Shown in pieces: positions 1 through 9,054 of a stretch of DNA of 64,000 bases. The stretch spans positions 1 to 64,000 of the forward strand of contig JBFMHP010000031.1 in NCBI GenBank assembly GCA_040752855.1. Reading direction: 5' to 3'. The position numbers and the translations under genes are program-made. The notes under the pieces are model-generated. The model had not been told where the DNA came from and made no database searches. It saw nothing but the letters and a program-made list of their open reading frames with translations. This DNA is from JBFMHP01 sp040752855 (lineage in GTDB: Bacteria; Pseudomonadota; Gammaproteobacteria; RBG-16-57-12). The first letter of the stretch is position 1. Each line of letters begins with the position of its first letter.

Positions 1-2632
1 CGGCGGCGCCGACGATCGATTTATCCTCGGTGACGGCGGTCAGCTCACCGGATTGATCGACGGCGGCAGTGGCGCGGACACCCTCATCCTCCCCCCGGCC
101 CGTACGGCAGCCACGCGGGTCGCCGTTGTGGACGCACCGCCCGCGGCCGTCAACAATGCGAACAACACTTTCACGGCGTACCAAATCGAAACCCTGACCG
201 GTGATTCGAATCGCAATCACACCCTCATCGGCCCCGATGCGGCAACGACCTGGGCGATCAGCGACGCAACCGGCGGCACGATGAATTTCGGCCCGACCAT
301 CCCGATCGTCTACTTCAGCGGATTCGCCAACCTCACCGGCGGCGCGAAAGATGACATCTTCAATCTCAGCAGCACCACGACACCGGAATTGGTCACCGGC
401 ATCATCGATGGTGGCGGACATGAAACGGAAGACAAGCTCACCCTGGCGGGCATGACGGGCGGGGCCACCAATGCAGTGGTGCGCTTGAGCGCAACGCCCA
501 CCAACGGTGCGATCGATGTCACGGGCATCGAGCAGATCACCGGCAACAACAGCAGCACGCTGATCGCCGCCGACGCACCGAATACCTGGCTGATCCAAGA
601 CACCAACGACGGCACGATCAGCTCTGGCGCCGGCACCCTTTCCTTTAGGGATATGCGCTATCTGCGCGGCGGAAACGATGATGATGCCTTTCGGGTCGTG
701 TACAACGGCGCCTTGACCGCCTCGATCGACGGCGGTCTTCAGCGCAATGCGGACCTCGCCGACTACAGCGGCCAGTCGATCGTCAATCTCAGCGTCGGGG
801 CGGAGTCCTTCAACGGCATCGCCGGCCTGGAAGGCGTGCGCGGCAACGGCACCCACAGCACACTCAACGGGCCCGCGCTATCAAGCGGATCTGCGGCGGT
901 CCAGTGGACAATCGATGGCGTGAACCGCGGCACCGTCTCCTACGCAAACAACACCCAGACCTTGAACTTCGAAGGGTTCAACTATCTGAACGGCGGCGAT
1001 GGCATGGATGCCTTCGTGATCAACGGCGGCGCGCTGATGAATACCAGCACGAACGCGCCGGGGATGATCTCGGGTGGCGCGGGCACCAATTCCCTCGCCA
1101 TCAATTTGAGCAGTACCGGGGTATTCACCGGCGGGATCAACTATGTGGGCGGCACGAGCACGGATGCCATCACCATCAATCAAAGCAGCGCCAATCGCTT
1201 TACGGCGGGCTACTCTCCCGAGGTCGTTTTTTCCGAGCCAAACAACGCCGCCAATAGCGGGACATTCGAGCAACTGAGCTACCGTTATACCGATGCGGGC
1301 GCGGGGATCGATCAGGCGTTTACGTTGCACTACCGCAATGCCGAGACCGTTGTCTCCGAACAGCCGATCGACACCTTCACGGTGCGGGGAATAGACAACA
1401 ATAGCGCCCCGGAGACCCTCACCTTGGGCCGCACATCGTTTGCAGTCGACGGCCGGCGCGTGGGCTTTGCAGATGTCACGAACTTCACCCTAGATGGCCG
1501 CGGCGGCACTGATACCATCGTGCTCGACGACCCGAGTATCGCCGGAACGCTGCGGCTGGCCGCCGAATCGGCCATCGACACCGCAGGCTCCAGCGTGAGG
1601 GCCGACACCGTCGTGCTCGATGATGTCGGCCAGTTCGGCACCGCCTCGGACGCCATCGACACCAGCATCAGCACACTCGACATGCGCAAGGCAGGCCCGG
1701 TTTACATCACTGAAACGGCTGACTTGAACATCCGCAGCACGGGGGATATGACAAACACCGGTGCCTTCATCATCGGCGGCATCACCAATATCGACGCCAG
1801 CGGCGGCAATCTGACGCTCAATAACCCCGCCAACGATTTCGACATCGTGAATGCAACCAACGCTCAGGCTATCACGCTCCACGATGCCGACAACATCCTC
1901 GGCGGCGATATGCGCGCTGGAAGCATCACGCTGGCGACGGCAAGCGGGGTCGGCTACAGAGTGGATGATGAAGCCGTGTCACCGCTGCAGACCCACACCG
2001 CGGCGCTTACGATCGACAACAAAAACAGCGGCGTTTATGTAAAAAATGATCAAGCCATGACGGTGAGTATCGTCACCAAGGGCGAGATTGGTGTGCAGAG
2101 TATTGGCAATCTCGAAGTGGATAAACTGTATGCTAATGGCGGCGATTATTCATCGATGGATTCCATTGACGATACGGACGAGATTTACGTGCGCGTGGAT
2201 GGTGGCGCCGTGACCGCAGCCCGCAGCAACGAAGCCGCCACCTCCAAACCTGACATCATAGGCAACCGGTTGAACGTAATCACATCAACCGCCCTTGGCA
2301 CCGCCGGCAGGAAGATGAGCCTCATGGTGTCGGACACGTTCGGATACTATGGTCCGCGCGGCCACGGCTATGTTTTTTACTACGGCCGGGAGCCGAACCA
2401 CATCCTCAATAAAGATGATTTGGCGGTATCCATCGATTTCACCAACCTCTCCAACCAGCAAATGATCGAGGTCGAATCGTTGGCAAACGTCGACCCAGCC
2501 ATCTTCACGGAAGTGCGGAATTTTTACTACGAGGATCTGGCGATCCGACTGCCGGACGACCAGCGATATGACGACGATGATGAAGACGATGAGGAAGATC
2601 GCAAGAGACGCCAAGATATCTTTGAACAGTGA
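1..2632 (+). CDS. C-terminal part of a large repeat-containing surface protein (5' end outside window)
   Basis: The reading frame is open from base 2 to the TGA at 2630-2632, so this is the 3' end of a longer gene; the TTG at 53 is not a real start. The translation is rich in Gly, Asp, Asn and Thr. It carries a repeat of about 110 residues, each with a Gly-Gly-X-X-Asp-(Asp)-X-Phe box followed by an Ile-Asp-Gly-Gly box; GG boxes begin at 2, 338, 668 and 992. The last 450 residues are repeat-poor and predicted beta-rich, and the protein ends in a very acidic run of Asp/Glu followed by Lys/Arg. This resembles large secreted adhesins of the filamentous-haemagglutinin kind. No catalytic motif is visible, and secretion route and signal peptide lie upstream. 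The adhesin role is inferred from repeat character only. Confidence 0.75.
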   Translation, partial: GGADDRFILGDGGQLTGLIDGGSGADTLILPPARTAATRVAVVDAPPAAVNNANNTFTAYQIETLTGDSNRNHTLIGPDAATTWAISDATGGTMNFGPTIPIVYFSGFANLTGGAKDDIFNLSSTTTPELVTGIIDGGGHETEDKLTLAGMTGGATNAVVRLSATPTNGAIDVTGIEQITGNNSSTLIAADAPNTWLIQDTNDGTISSGAGTLSFRDMRYLRGGNDDDAFRVVYNGALTASIDGGLQRNADLADYSGQSIVNLSVGAESFNGIAGLEGVRGNGTHSTLNGPALSSGSAAVQWTIDGVNRGTVSYANNTQTLNFEGFNYLNGGDGMDAFVINGGALMNTSTNAPGMISGGAGTNSLAINLSSTGVFTGGINYVGGTSTDAITINQSSANRFTAGYSPEVVFSEPNNAANSGTFEQLSYRYTDAGAGIDQAFTLHYRNAETVVSEQPIDTFTVRGIDNNSAPETLTLGRTSFAVDGRRVGFADVTNFTLDGRGGTDTIVLDDPSIAGTLRLAAESAIDTAGSSVRADTVVLDDVGQFGTASDAIDTSISTLDMRKAGPVYITETADLNIRSTGDMTNTGAFIIGGITNIDASGGNLTLNNPANDFDIVNATNAQAITLHDADNILGGDMRAGSITLATASGVGYRVDDEAVSPLQTHTAALTIDNKNSGVYVKNDQAMTVSIVTKGEIGVQSIGNLEVDKLYANGGDYSSMDSIDDTDEIYVRVDGGAVTAARSNEAATSKPDIIGNRLNVITSTALGTAGRKMSLMVSDTFGYYGPRGHGYVFYYGREPNHILNKDDLAVSIDFTNLSNQQMIEVESLANVDPAIFTEVRNFYYEDLAIRLPDDQRYDDDDEDDEEDRKRRQDIFEQ

Positions 2633-2824
2633 CAGGGGTGCGCCCGGCAGCTCGTCATATCGGTGAAAGCAAATGTCCAGATCTTTATAAAATGCAAGAT
2701 GAAGTTCTTATATGTCTTTTGCTCAAACGATGAGAACAAGGAGTGCCTCATTTTGACACTCGCACGCCTCTCCACATTTTTGTTAATGATCGTTAGTCTA
2801 TTTTATTCGTCTCAAGGAGCTACC

Positions 2825-3262
2825 ATGTCGATATTTTTTAAAGGCAAAGAGGTTGAAGCAGTGTTGTTTTCGCCTCTGGAAGGCAAAATCACTTACCAGG
2901 GCAAGCCCGCGGCGGGCGCAAAGATAATGCGTTGGGTTGCGTGGAAGGATACGGATGGCGAGACGGATGTTTTCTATGCTGATAATCAAGGGAAATTCAA
3001 TATTCCGAAAAAAACAATAATATACAAAGAGAATCCGTTGGTTCAAATCTCTATTGGTCAAGAACTCACCGTTGAGTATCAAGGTAAAAGGACTCTTATC
3101 TGGAAAGCAGGAAAATCTAGTTCGCACTTGTTCGGTGAGCTGGGCGGACAGCCTGTTGGCCTTACATGTGAACTTACAAAAGAAGAAATGACGGCACATT
3201 TGGAGCATGCCCTTGTTGAAACGCTCTGTGAATGGGAAAACTTAAAATCATATAAGGAATGA
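2825..3262 (+). CDS. DUF6795-like small protein preceding a lipase gene
   Basis: A 145-residue protein beginning MSIFFKGKEVEAVLF. The start at 2825 is chosen because AAGGAG at 2814-2819 sits five bases upstream; the frame is open further up, but that part has no ribosome site. The N-terminal half contains a carboxypeptidase-regulatory-like beta fold pattern (G-K-P-A-A-G-A-K-I near residues 26-34, then a D-N-Q-G-K-F box) that resembles DUF6795 proteins as I remember them. No signal peptide is present from this start. The stop overlaps or abuts the lipase gene, so the two are co-translated. Composition is more AT-rich than the core genes, which suggests transfer. A role as partner, chaperone or immunity factor of the lipase is inference from adjacency. 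Confidence 0.6.
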   Translation: MSIFFKGKEVEAVLFSPLEGKITYQGKPAAGAKIMRWVAWKDTDGETDVFYADNQGKFNIPKKTIIYKENPLVQISIGQELTVEYQGKRTLIWKAGKSSSHLFGELGGQPVGLTCELTKEEMTAHLEHALVETLCEWENLKSYKE

Positions 3263-3267
3263 ATGAT

Positions 3268-4428
3268 ATGGCGGAATTGAGCCCACGTGACGCTGCTCAG
3301 CTAGCGGAAAGAATTTACGATGTTCAGAACGCAAGTTTGGTTGACACCTTTCTCAAACAGTCATATTTCAAACACCCTAAAAGTTCTGGCTCGGCTCCAA
3401 ATAGACACTTACACGCCGAAGTCGGAGGAAGGATCATACTCAATCACAGAGATGGCTTCGGCGTTTGCGCGCAGGGCAAAGACCTCAACGATCTCTTTCT
3501 GATTTTTCGCGGCACTACCATGGCTAACGGCGGGGCGGACATCTTGACGGATGCGCGCATTGGAATCAGATCTTCCGCCGCAGGTCCGGTGCACATCGGG
3601 TTCAGCCATTGTTTCAAGAGTATGTTGCCTGAGATCCGCACGTTTTTAGCCGCTCATGTCAATGGGAAGAAGACCGTGCATTGCATCGGCCACAGCCTCG
3701 GCGGCGCCATTGCGTCACTTGCCGCCGATTGGGTGGCGCGCAATACGATTCACACCGCAAAACTCTACACCTTCGGCGCGCCAAGGGTGGGTACCGAGTG
3801 GTTTGCGAAAAGCACAACGTCCGCAATTGGCCGCGAAAATATTCACCGTGTTTATCATCGCACTGATCCCGTGCCCATGGTGCCGTTGTACCCGTTTATG
3901 CACGCACCCTACGGTCAAGAGGGACACTACGTTTTCTCCGCCGAGCCGCTGACGTCTGGTGAAGCTCACAAAATGGCCAAGTACACAAAATCCATGGAGG
4001 CAATGACCTGGGGAAATTTATCAGGCGTGCCCGAGAATCCGTATACCATCGAATCGGCCATTGAGTCGTGGTTAAAATCACGATCGCCGGTGGATACGCG
4101 AAGTGCTACCTTTTGGCGCTGGGTGGATTCGGCCTTGATTTACGTCTTAAAGAAAGTCGCCATGACTGCTATGGTTTCGCTTCAAGGAGCCTTTCTTTCT
4201 ACGTTTACCATCGCGGATAAAATTGCCTATATTTTGGCAAAAGGTATTCACTTGGCCGAGAAAGTCAGTATCTGGGTGGAACACCTGATGCGCAAGCTGA
4301 TGGAGGCGCTCGGCATGAAATTGGCAAGATCTAAAGAAGAATTAACCCGCAGCTTGATTAGAACCGTGCTTACACGTGTTGCAGAAAAATCCAACAGAGA
4401 AGCACGCAACGCTTTACGCCAGCTGTAG
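3268..4428 (+). CDS. Class-3 lipase family protein (alpha/beta hydrolase)
   Basis: Predicted serine esterase/lipase of the fungal-type class 3 family. The nucleophile elbow G-H-S-L-G-G places the catalytic Ser at about residue 143. An oxyanion-type F-R-G-T-T box lies upstream near residue 80. Candidate acid and base are the Asp of H-R-T-D-P-V-P and the His of E-G-H-Y-V-F. The last 110 residues form hydrophobic and amphipathic helices, which may contact membranes. No signal peptide is visible. ATG 3268 has AAGGA nine bases upstream; ATG 3259, overlapping the previous stop, is an alternative. Pairing with a small DUF6795-like gene and a cytoplasmic-looking N terminus recall phospholipase effectors, but no secretion-system gene is in the window, so that role is speculative. 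Confidence 0.82.
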   Translation: MAELSPRDAAQLAERIYDVQNASLVDTFLKQSYFKHPKSSGSAPNRHLHAEVGGRIILNHRDGFGVCAQGKDLNDLFLIFRGTTMANGGADILTDARIGIRSSAAGPVHIGFSHCFKSMLPEIRTFLAAHVNGKKTVHCIGHSLGGAIASLAADWVARNTIHTAKLYTFGAPRVGTEWFAKSTTSAIGRENIHRVYHRTDPVPMVPLYPFMHAPYGQEGHYVFSAEPLTSGEAHKMAKYTKSMEAMTWGNLSGVPENPYTIESAIESWLKSRSPVDTRSATFWRWVDSALIYVLKKVAMTAMVSLQGAFLSTFTIADKIAYILAKGIHLAEKVSIWVEHLMRKLMEALGMKLARSKEELTRSLIRTVLTRVAEKSNREARNALRQL

Positions 4429-4432
4429 TGCC

Positions 4433-4480
4433 ATGTCGATATCTTCTAAGGACAAAGAGGATCAATGGGTTTCAGTTTGA
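4433..4480 (+). pseudogene. Degenerate second copy of the DUF6795 gene start
   Basis: Five bases after the lipase stop, bases 4431-4460 match 2823-2852 at 26 of 30 positions, including the ATG and the codons for M-S-I. The frame then diverges and stops at 4478-4480 after 15 codons. The match is to the first codons of the DUF6795-like gene only, so this looks like the leftover of a duplicated DUF6795-lipase cassette. The rest of the gap to 4630 has no convincing gene; it holds a GC-rich stretch with short inverted repeats. Confidence 0.55.
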
Positions 4481-4630
4481 ACCCTTATTGCTTGTGGGTT
4501 CAAAAAAAACGTTGGTTCCCCAGGTGGCAATGGGAAAGATGTGGCCGGTTGCCACCGCTTTCTGGGTGGGGGGAAAAGGCCGAATACTTTCACGGCCTCT
4601 CAGCGGTTCCCCGGCAGGTGCCACTTTCCC

Positions 4631-5074
4631 TCAGTCATTGATCAAGGCCGCGGCAACCCCGCGGCCGTCTGTCATCAGGATGTTATAGGTCCGGCAGGCG
4701 GCGGCGGTATCCATCACTTCCACCCCAATCCCTTTTTGCATAAACAGTCTCGTGACGTCCAAACCGGGAAACTGCTGGCGTGCGCCGGTGCCGAGCAGGA
4801 TGATTTCCAGGGGATACCCCAGCAGTACATTGAGGCTTTCTGCGGCTAGCTCGGCGAAGCTCTGCGGGGGCCAGTCACGGATGAGGGTCTGCGGCATGAG
4901 GATCAGGCTGCGGGTGAAGACCTCTTCCTGGAAGATCGGTCGGCCGTTGGTGTCGCGCTGGATGGGGGCGTCCGGGTGATCCGGGTCGACCAGCGGATGT
5001 TGCACGGTGATGCTGCCGCGCTCATAGCGGCGGATGGTATAGGCTGCGTGGTTGAAATCTAAGTTGACTTGCAT
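4631..5074 (-). CDS. Mth938-like / DUF498 family protein
   Basis: A 147-residue protein of the DUF498 (Mth938, Xcc1710-like) family, a small alpha/beta fold found widely in bacteria, archaea and as NDUFAF3 in mitochondria. Recognisable features are the N-terminal Y-T-I-R-R-Y-E-R-G, the central S-L-I-L-M-P box, the L-L-G-T-G-A-R-Q-Q-F box, and the C-terminal E-V-M-D-T-A-A-A-C-R-T-Y-N. The start at 5074 is preceded by AAAAAGG. Longer readings upstream run antisense through alaC and are not credible. It is transcribed divergently from alaC across a 204-base gap. The mitochondrial relative assists complex I assembly; the bacterial role is unknown to me. Confidence 0.85.
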   Translation of the reverse strand: MQVNLDFNHAAYTIRRYERGSITVQHPLVDPDHPDAPIQRDTNGRPIFQEEVFTRSLILMPQTLIRDWPPQSFAELAAESLNVLLGYPLEIILLGTGARQQFPGLDVTRLFMQKGIGVEVMDTAAACRTYNILMTDGRGVAAALIND

Positions 5075-5122
5075 TGCCTTTTTGCCGTTTAGGTACGATT
5101 GAACCTCTAAAAGATAGCATGG

Positions 5123-5151
5123 TTGACGGTGATTATCAGTGAAAGTAATGT
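5123..5151 (+). promoter_or_regulatory. Candidate sigma-70 promoter for alaC
   Basis: TTGACG at 5123-5128, a 17-base spacer and TAATGT at 5146-5151 lie about 130 bases before the aminotransferase start and point toward it. The match is good at -35 and moderate at -10. No further promoter is obvious in the divergent gap. Confidence 0.4.
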
Positions 5152-5278
5152 TAGAATCTGTCGTTTTTATGACCTGGCCAGCCAAATCCGTGATCCGTTC
5201 CATGCCCAGCCTGAGCGCCGGGTGGATGGTCTGTTTCGCTGGCGAATCCCGTGGTGCCATTGCGTTTGTTATTTGTGA

Positions 5279-6475
5279 GTGATTGCCTTGAAAGACGAAT
5301 TTCAAAGAATTAAGCGTTTGCCGCCTTATGTGTTCAACATCGTGGGTGAGTTGAAGGCCAAGGCGCGCGCGCGGGGGGAGGATATCATCGATTTCGGGAT
5401 GGGCAATCCCGATCAACCGACCCCGCAGCACATCGTGGACAAGCTGGTGGAAGTGGCCCAGCGCAGCAACACCCATCGGTATTCGGTCTCCAAGGGGATT
5501 CCGCGCCTGCGCCGCGCGATCTGCAACTGGTATCGTGACCGCTTTCAGGTCGAGCTGGACATGGACAGCGAGGCTATCGTGACCATCGGTTCCAAGGAAG
5601 GGCTGTCGCATCTCGCCCTGGCAACGCTGGGGCCGGGTGATGCGGTCATGGTGCCCAATCCCTCTTATCCCATTCATCCCTATGGTTGCGTGATCGCCGG
5701 CGCGGACATCCGCCATGTGCCGATGGTCCGGGGCGTGGACTTCTTCGAGCAGCTGGAAAAGGCGATTAAGGATTCCTGGCCCAAGCCCAAGATGCTGATC
5801 CTGAACTTCCCCGGCAATCCCACAACCCAGTGCGTGGAGCTGGATTTCTTCGAGAAGGTGGTGGCCATCGCCAAGGAACATGAGATCTGGGTGGTCCATG
5901 ACCTGGCCTACACCGACATCGTCTTCGACGGCTACAAGGCCCCGTCGATCCTGCAAGTGCCCGGTGCGAAGGACGTGGCGGTGGAGTTCTTCACCCTGTC
6001 CAAGAGTTACAACATGCCCGGCTGGCGCATCGGCTTCATGTGCGGCAACAAGACGCTGGTCGCGGCCCTGGCGCGCATCAAGTCCTATATGGACTACGGG
6101 ATGTTCACCCCGGTGCAGGTGGCGGCCATCACCGCGTTGGAAGGCCCGCAGGACTGCGTGAAGGAGATCTGCGAACGCTATCGCCGTCGTCGCGATGTGT
6201 TGTGCGACGGCCTCAACAGCATCGGTTGGGAAGTGGAGCGGCCCAAGGCCACCATGTTCGTGTGGGCTCCGATTCCCGAGCAGTACAAGCATCTGGGCTC
6301 GCTGGAATTCTCCAAGCGTCTGCTGGAGGAGGCCAAGGTCGCCGTATCGCCGGGCGTCGGCTTCGGCGAATATGGCGATGACCATGTGCGGTTCAGTCTG
6401 ATCGAAAACGAGCATCGCACCCGTCAGGCCGTGCGCGGCATCCGCGACATGTTCCGCAAAGACGGGCTGCTGTAG
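5279..6475 (+). CDS. alaC: AlaC-type pyridoxal-phosphate aminotransferase
   Basis: A 398-residue class I/II aminotransferase, closest in pattern to AlaC, which interconverts alanine and 2-oxoglutarate with pyruvate and glutamate in the cytoplasm. The PLP lysine is in the S-K-S-Y-N-M-P-G-W-R box at residue 242. Other family boxes are F-G-M-G-N-P-D (about 40), the N-P-S-Y-P-I-H loop, N-F-P-G-N-P-T and the C-terminal R-F-S-L-I-E-N box. GTG 5279 is the likely start; TTG 5288 is possible. The gene lies directly before hom and thrC in the same direction, so a shared amino-acid operon is likely. The exact keto-acid partner cannot be read from sequence, and annotation as an aspartate-type aminotransferase would also be defensible. 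Confidence 0.88.
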   Translation: MIALKDEFQRIKRLPPYVFNIVGELKAKARARGEDIIDFGMGNPDQPTPQHIVDKLVEVAQRSNTHRYSVSKGIPRLRRAICNWYRDRFQVELDMDSEAIVTIGSKEGLSHLALATLGPGDAVMVPNPSYPIHPYGCVIAGADIRHVPMVRGVDFFEQLEKAIKDSWPKPKMLILNFPGNPTTQCVELDFFEKVVAIAKEHEIWVVHDLAYTDIVFDGYKAPSILQVPGAKDVAVEFFTLSKSYNMPGWRIGFMCGNKTLVAALARIKSYMDYGMFTPVQVAAITALEGPQDCVKEICERYRRRRDVLCDGLNSIGWEVERPKATMFVWAPIPEQYKHLGSLEFSKRLLEEAKVAVSPGVGFGEYGDDHVRFSLIENEHRTRQAVRGIRDMFRKDGLL

Positions 6476-6492
6476 GTCATATCCAAGTTGCT

Positions 6493-6513
6493 GGAGCGAG
6501 CCGGACTCGCTCC
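6493..6513. repeat. Perfect 8-bp inverted repeat between alaC and hom
   Basis: GGAGCGAG at 6493-6500 and CTCGCTCC at 6506-6513 enclose five bases. The arm equals part of the REP-like unit found at 9055 and 63831, so this may be a degenerate half element. It could also form a hairpin in the alaC-hom transcript. No T-run follows, so it is not a standard terminator. Confidence 0.5.
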
Positions 6514-6553
6514 TGTCATTCCCGAGTTAACCAATATCGAATGGGAGAAAAGA

Positions 6554-7873
6554 GTGAGCCAGGTCAAGGTCGGTATTCTGGGACTGGGCACGGTCGGCGG
6601 CGGCACGATCAATGTGCTGGCCCGCAATCGTGAAGAGATTTCCCGCCGCGCCGGCAACGAAATCGTTGTGGTCCACGCCTCGGCGCGCGATCTGAAAAAG
6701 CCGCGTATTTGCGACACCACTGGCATCAAACTGACGACCAATCCCGCCGAGGTGGTCAACGATCCGCAGGTGCAGGTCGTGGTCGAGTTGATCGGTGGCG
6801 ACGGTCTGGCCTATGAGCTGGTGATGTCGGCGATCGAGCAGGGCAAGCACGTGGTCACCGCCAACAAGGCGCTGATCGCCAAGCACGGCAACAAGATTTT
6901 CGCCAAGGCGCAGGAAAAGGGTGTCATGGTCGCCTTCGAGGCGGCGGTGGCCGGCGGCATCCCCATCATCAAGGCCCTGCGCGAAGGGTTGGCGGCCAAC
7001 CGCATCGAGTGGCTTGCCGGTATCATCAACGGCACCGGTAATTTCATCCTCACCGAGATGCGCGAGAAGGGGCGCGATTTCGCCGATGTACTCGCCGAAG
7101 CCCAACGCCTGGGCTACGCCGAGGCCGATCCGACCTTCGATGTGGAAGGCATCGACGCCGCGCACAAGCTCACCATCCTGGCCTCGATCGCCTTCGGCAT
7201 CCCGTTGCAGTTCGAGAAGACCTACACCGAGGGCATCAGCCGCATCAGCCGCGAGGATGTGGAATACGCCGAGAAACTCGGCTACCGCATCAAGCATCTG
7301 GGCGTGGCGCGGCGCACCGCCAAGGGCGTGGAGATGCGCGTGCATCCTACGTTGATCCCGGAGCGCCGCTTGATCGCCAACGTAAACGGTGTGATGAACG
7401 CCGTGCTGGTCAAGGGCGATGCGGTCGGCCCTACCTTGTTCTACGGTGCCGGCGCAGGCGCCGAGCCGACCGCCTCGGCGGTGGTCGCCGATTTGGTGGA
7501 CGTGGCGCGCACCATGACTATCGATCCCGAAAACCGCGTGCCGCATCTCGCCTTCCAGCCGGATGCCTTGTCTGATGTTCCGGTGCTGGGCATGAATGAA
7601 GTCGAGACCGCCTATTATCTGCGTCTCACCGCGCAGGACCGCCCCGGCGTGCTGGCCGATGTCACGCGCATCCTGGCCGATCGCGCCATCAGCATCGAGG
7701 CCATTCTGCAGCAGGAGCCGGTCGATGGCGAGGAGGAGAGCGAGGTGCCGGTGATCATCCTCACGCATCGCGTGCTGGAGAAGAACATGAACGAGGCGAT
7801 CGCCGCGATCGAGGCGCTGGACAGCATCAGCCGCAAGGTCGTGCGCATTCGTCTCGAAGATCTATCGAAATAA
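6554..7873 (+). CDS. hom: Homoserine dehydrogenase
   Basis: Reduces aspartate semialdehyde to homoserine with NAD(P)H, the branch step to threonine and methionine. The protein has 439 residues from GTG 6554, the usual length for the monofunctional enzyme. This start puts the Rossmann box G-L-G-T-V-G-G-G at residues 8-15 and has a purine-rich GGGAGAAAAGA just upstream; the frame is open for 22 more codons without support. The catalytic-domain boxes V-V-T-A-N-K-A-L-I-A and I-I-N-G-T-G-N-F-I are intact. A C-terminal ACT domain starts near residue 355 (Y-Y-L-R-L-T-A-Q-D-R-P-G-V-L), consistent with feedback control by threonine. It sits 21 bases before thrC. Confidence 0.96.
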   Translation: MSQVKVGILGLGTVGGGTINVLARNREEISRRAGNEIVVVHASARDLKKPRICDTTGIKLTTNPAEVVNDPQVQVVVELIGGDGLAYELVMSAIEQGKHVVTANKALIAKHGNKIFAKAQEKGVMVAFEAAVAGGIPIIKALREGLAANRIEWLAGIINGTGNFILTEMREKGRDFADVLAEAQRLGYAEADPTFDVEGIDAAHKLTILASIAFGIPLQFEKTYTEGISRISREDVEYAEKLGYRIKHLGVARRTAKGVEMRVHPTLIPERRLIANVNGVMNAVLVKGDAVGPTLFYGAGAGAEPTASAVVADLVDVARTMTIDPENRVPHLAFQPDALSDVPVLGMNEVETAYYLRLTAQDRPGVLADVTRILADRAISIEAILQQEPVDGEEESEVPVIILTHRVLEKNMNEAIAAIEALDSISRKVVRIRLEDLSK

Positions 7874-7894
7874 GTAGTTTGAGGAAGAACCAAC

Positions 7895-8974
7895 ATGCCA
7901 TTTAGAAATCGTTATACAGGTTTGATCGATGCCTACCGTGATCGTCTGCCGGTGCATGATGACACCCGCATCATCAGCCTAGGCGAGGGCAACACGCCCC
8001 TTATCCGCTTGAACAACATCCCGCGCCAGCTCGGCAAGGATGTCGACATCTATGTGAAATACGAAGGCCTCAATCCGACCGGCTCGTTCAAGGATCGCGG
8101 CATGACCATGGCGGTGACCAAGGCCGTCGAGGAAGGCTCCAAGGCGATCATCTGCGCCTCCACCGGCAACACCTCCGCCTCCGCCGCCGCCTATGCCTCG
8201 CGTGCCGGCATCAAGGCCTTCGTGCTGATCCCCGAGGGCAAGATCGCGTTGGGCAAGCTCTCGCAGGCGATGATGCACGGGGCGGTGGTCATTCAGATCA
8301 AGGGCAACTTCGACGAAGGCATGCGCCTGGTCAAGGAGCTCGGCGCGCAAGCGCCGGTCACCATCGTGAACTCGATCAATCCGTATCGTCTGCAAGGCCA
8401 GAAGACCGCCGCCTTCGAGATCCTGGAAGAACTGGGCTGCGCCCCGGACTTCCACTGTCTGCCCGTCGGCAATGCCGGTAACATCACCGCGCACTGGATG
8501 GGCTACACGGAGTATCACGAGCATGGCATCGTCAACGCCACGCCGCGCATGGTCGGTTATCAGGCCGCCGGCGCCGCGCCCTTCCTGCGCGGCCACATGG
8601 TCGACAATCCCGAGACCATTGCGACCGCGATCCGCATCGGCCATCCGCAGTCTTGGGACAAGGCATGGAAGGCCCAGAAGGATTCCAACGGCTGGTTCGA
8701 CGAGTGCACCGACGCCGAGATCCTGGCTGCGCAGAAACTGCTGGCCGAGAAGGAAGGCGTGTTCTGCGAGCCGGCCTCCGCCACTTCGCTGGCCGGCGCG
8801 CTGCGTGACATCAAATCCGGCAAGATCCCGCAAGGCAGCAAGATCGTCTGCACGCTGACCGGCCACGGACTGAAGGACCCGGACACTGCAATCAAACAAA
8901 GCACTTCTCCCATGATCGTCGCCGAGGCGAAGATGGACGCGGTGAAAAAGGCCATCCTGGACAATATGGCGTGA
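7895..8974 (+). CDS. thrC: Threonine synthase
   Basis: Converts O-phospho-homoserine to threonine and phosphate, using pyridoxal phosphate. The 359-residue protein is of the short class (like the Bacillus and plant-type domain) rather than the longer E. coli form. The PLP lysine is at residue 66 in the G-S-F-K-D-R-G-M box, and the glycine-rich phosphate loop G-N-A-G-N-I-T is present. A GAGGAAG ribosome site precedes the ATG. It follows hom by 21 bases and ends just before a strong terminator, so hom-thrC form an operon, possibly with alaC. No thrB is present here. Confidence 0.95.
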   Translation: MPFRNRYTGLIDAYRDRLPVHDDTRIISLGEGNTPLIRLNNIPRQLGKDVDIYVKYEGLNPTGSFKDRGMTMAVTKAVEEGSKAIICASTGNTSASAAAYASRAGIKAFVLIPEGKIALGKLSQAMMHGAVVIQIKGNFDEGMRLVKELGAQAPVTIVNSINPYRLQGQKTAAFEILEELGCAPDFHCLPVGNAGNITAHWMGYTEYHEHGIVNATPRMVGYQAAGAAPFLRGHMVDNPETIATAIRIGHPQSWDKAWKAQKDSNGWFDECTDAEILAAQKLLAEKEGVFCEPASATSLAGALRDIKSGKIPQGSKIVCTLTGHGLKDPDTAIKQSTSPMIVAEAKMDAVKKAILDNMA

Positions 8975-9004
8975 TCGCAGCGGCGGGCACAGGTCCGCGC
9001 AAGA

Positions 9005-9037
9005 CGCAAAGATTCGCTGAATCTTTGCGTTTTTTTT
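9005..9037 (+). terminator. Intrinsic terminator after thrC
   Basis: An 11-bp perfect stem (9005-9015 with 9019-9029), a three-base GCT loop and eight T residues at 9030-9037. It closes the hom-thrC transcript. Confidence 0.92.
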
Positions 9038-9054
9038 GCGTACAAATTTCCCGT

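Noticed and set aside
2825..4480. Type VI secretion effector-immunity module
   Set aside because: Only a small gene and a lipase are present; no VgrG, PAAR, Hcp or sheath gene is in the window, so the claim is not supported beyond speculation.
5075..6415. Long minus-strand frame continuing the DUF498 gene upstream
   Set aside because: It is antisense to alaC, has no family resemblance, and the DUF498 start at 5074 has its own ribosome site.
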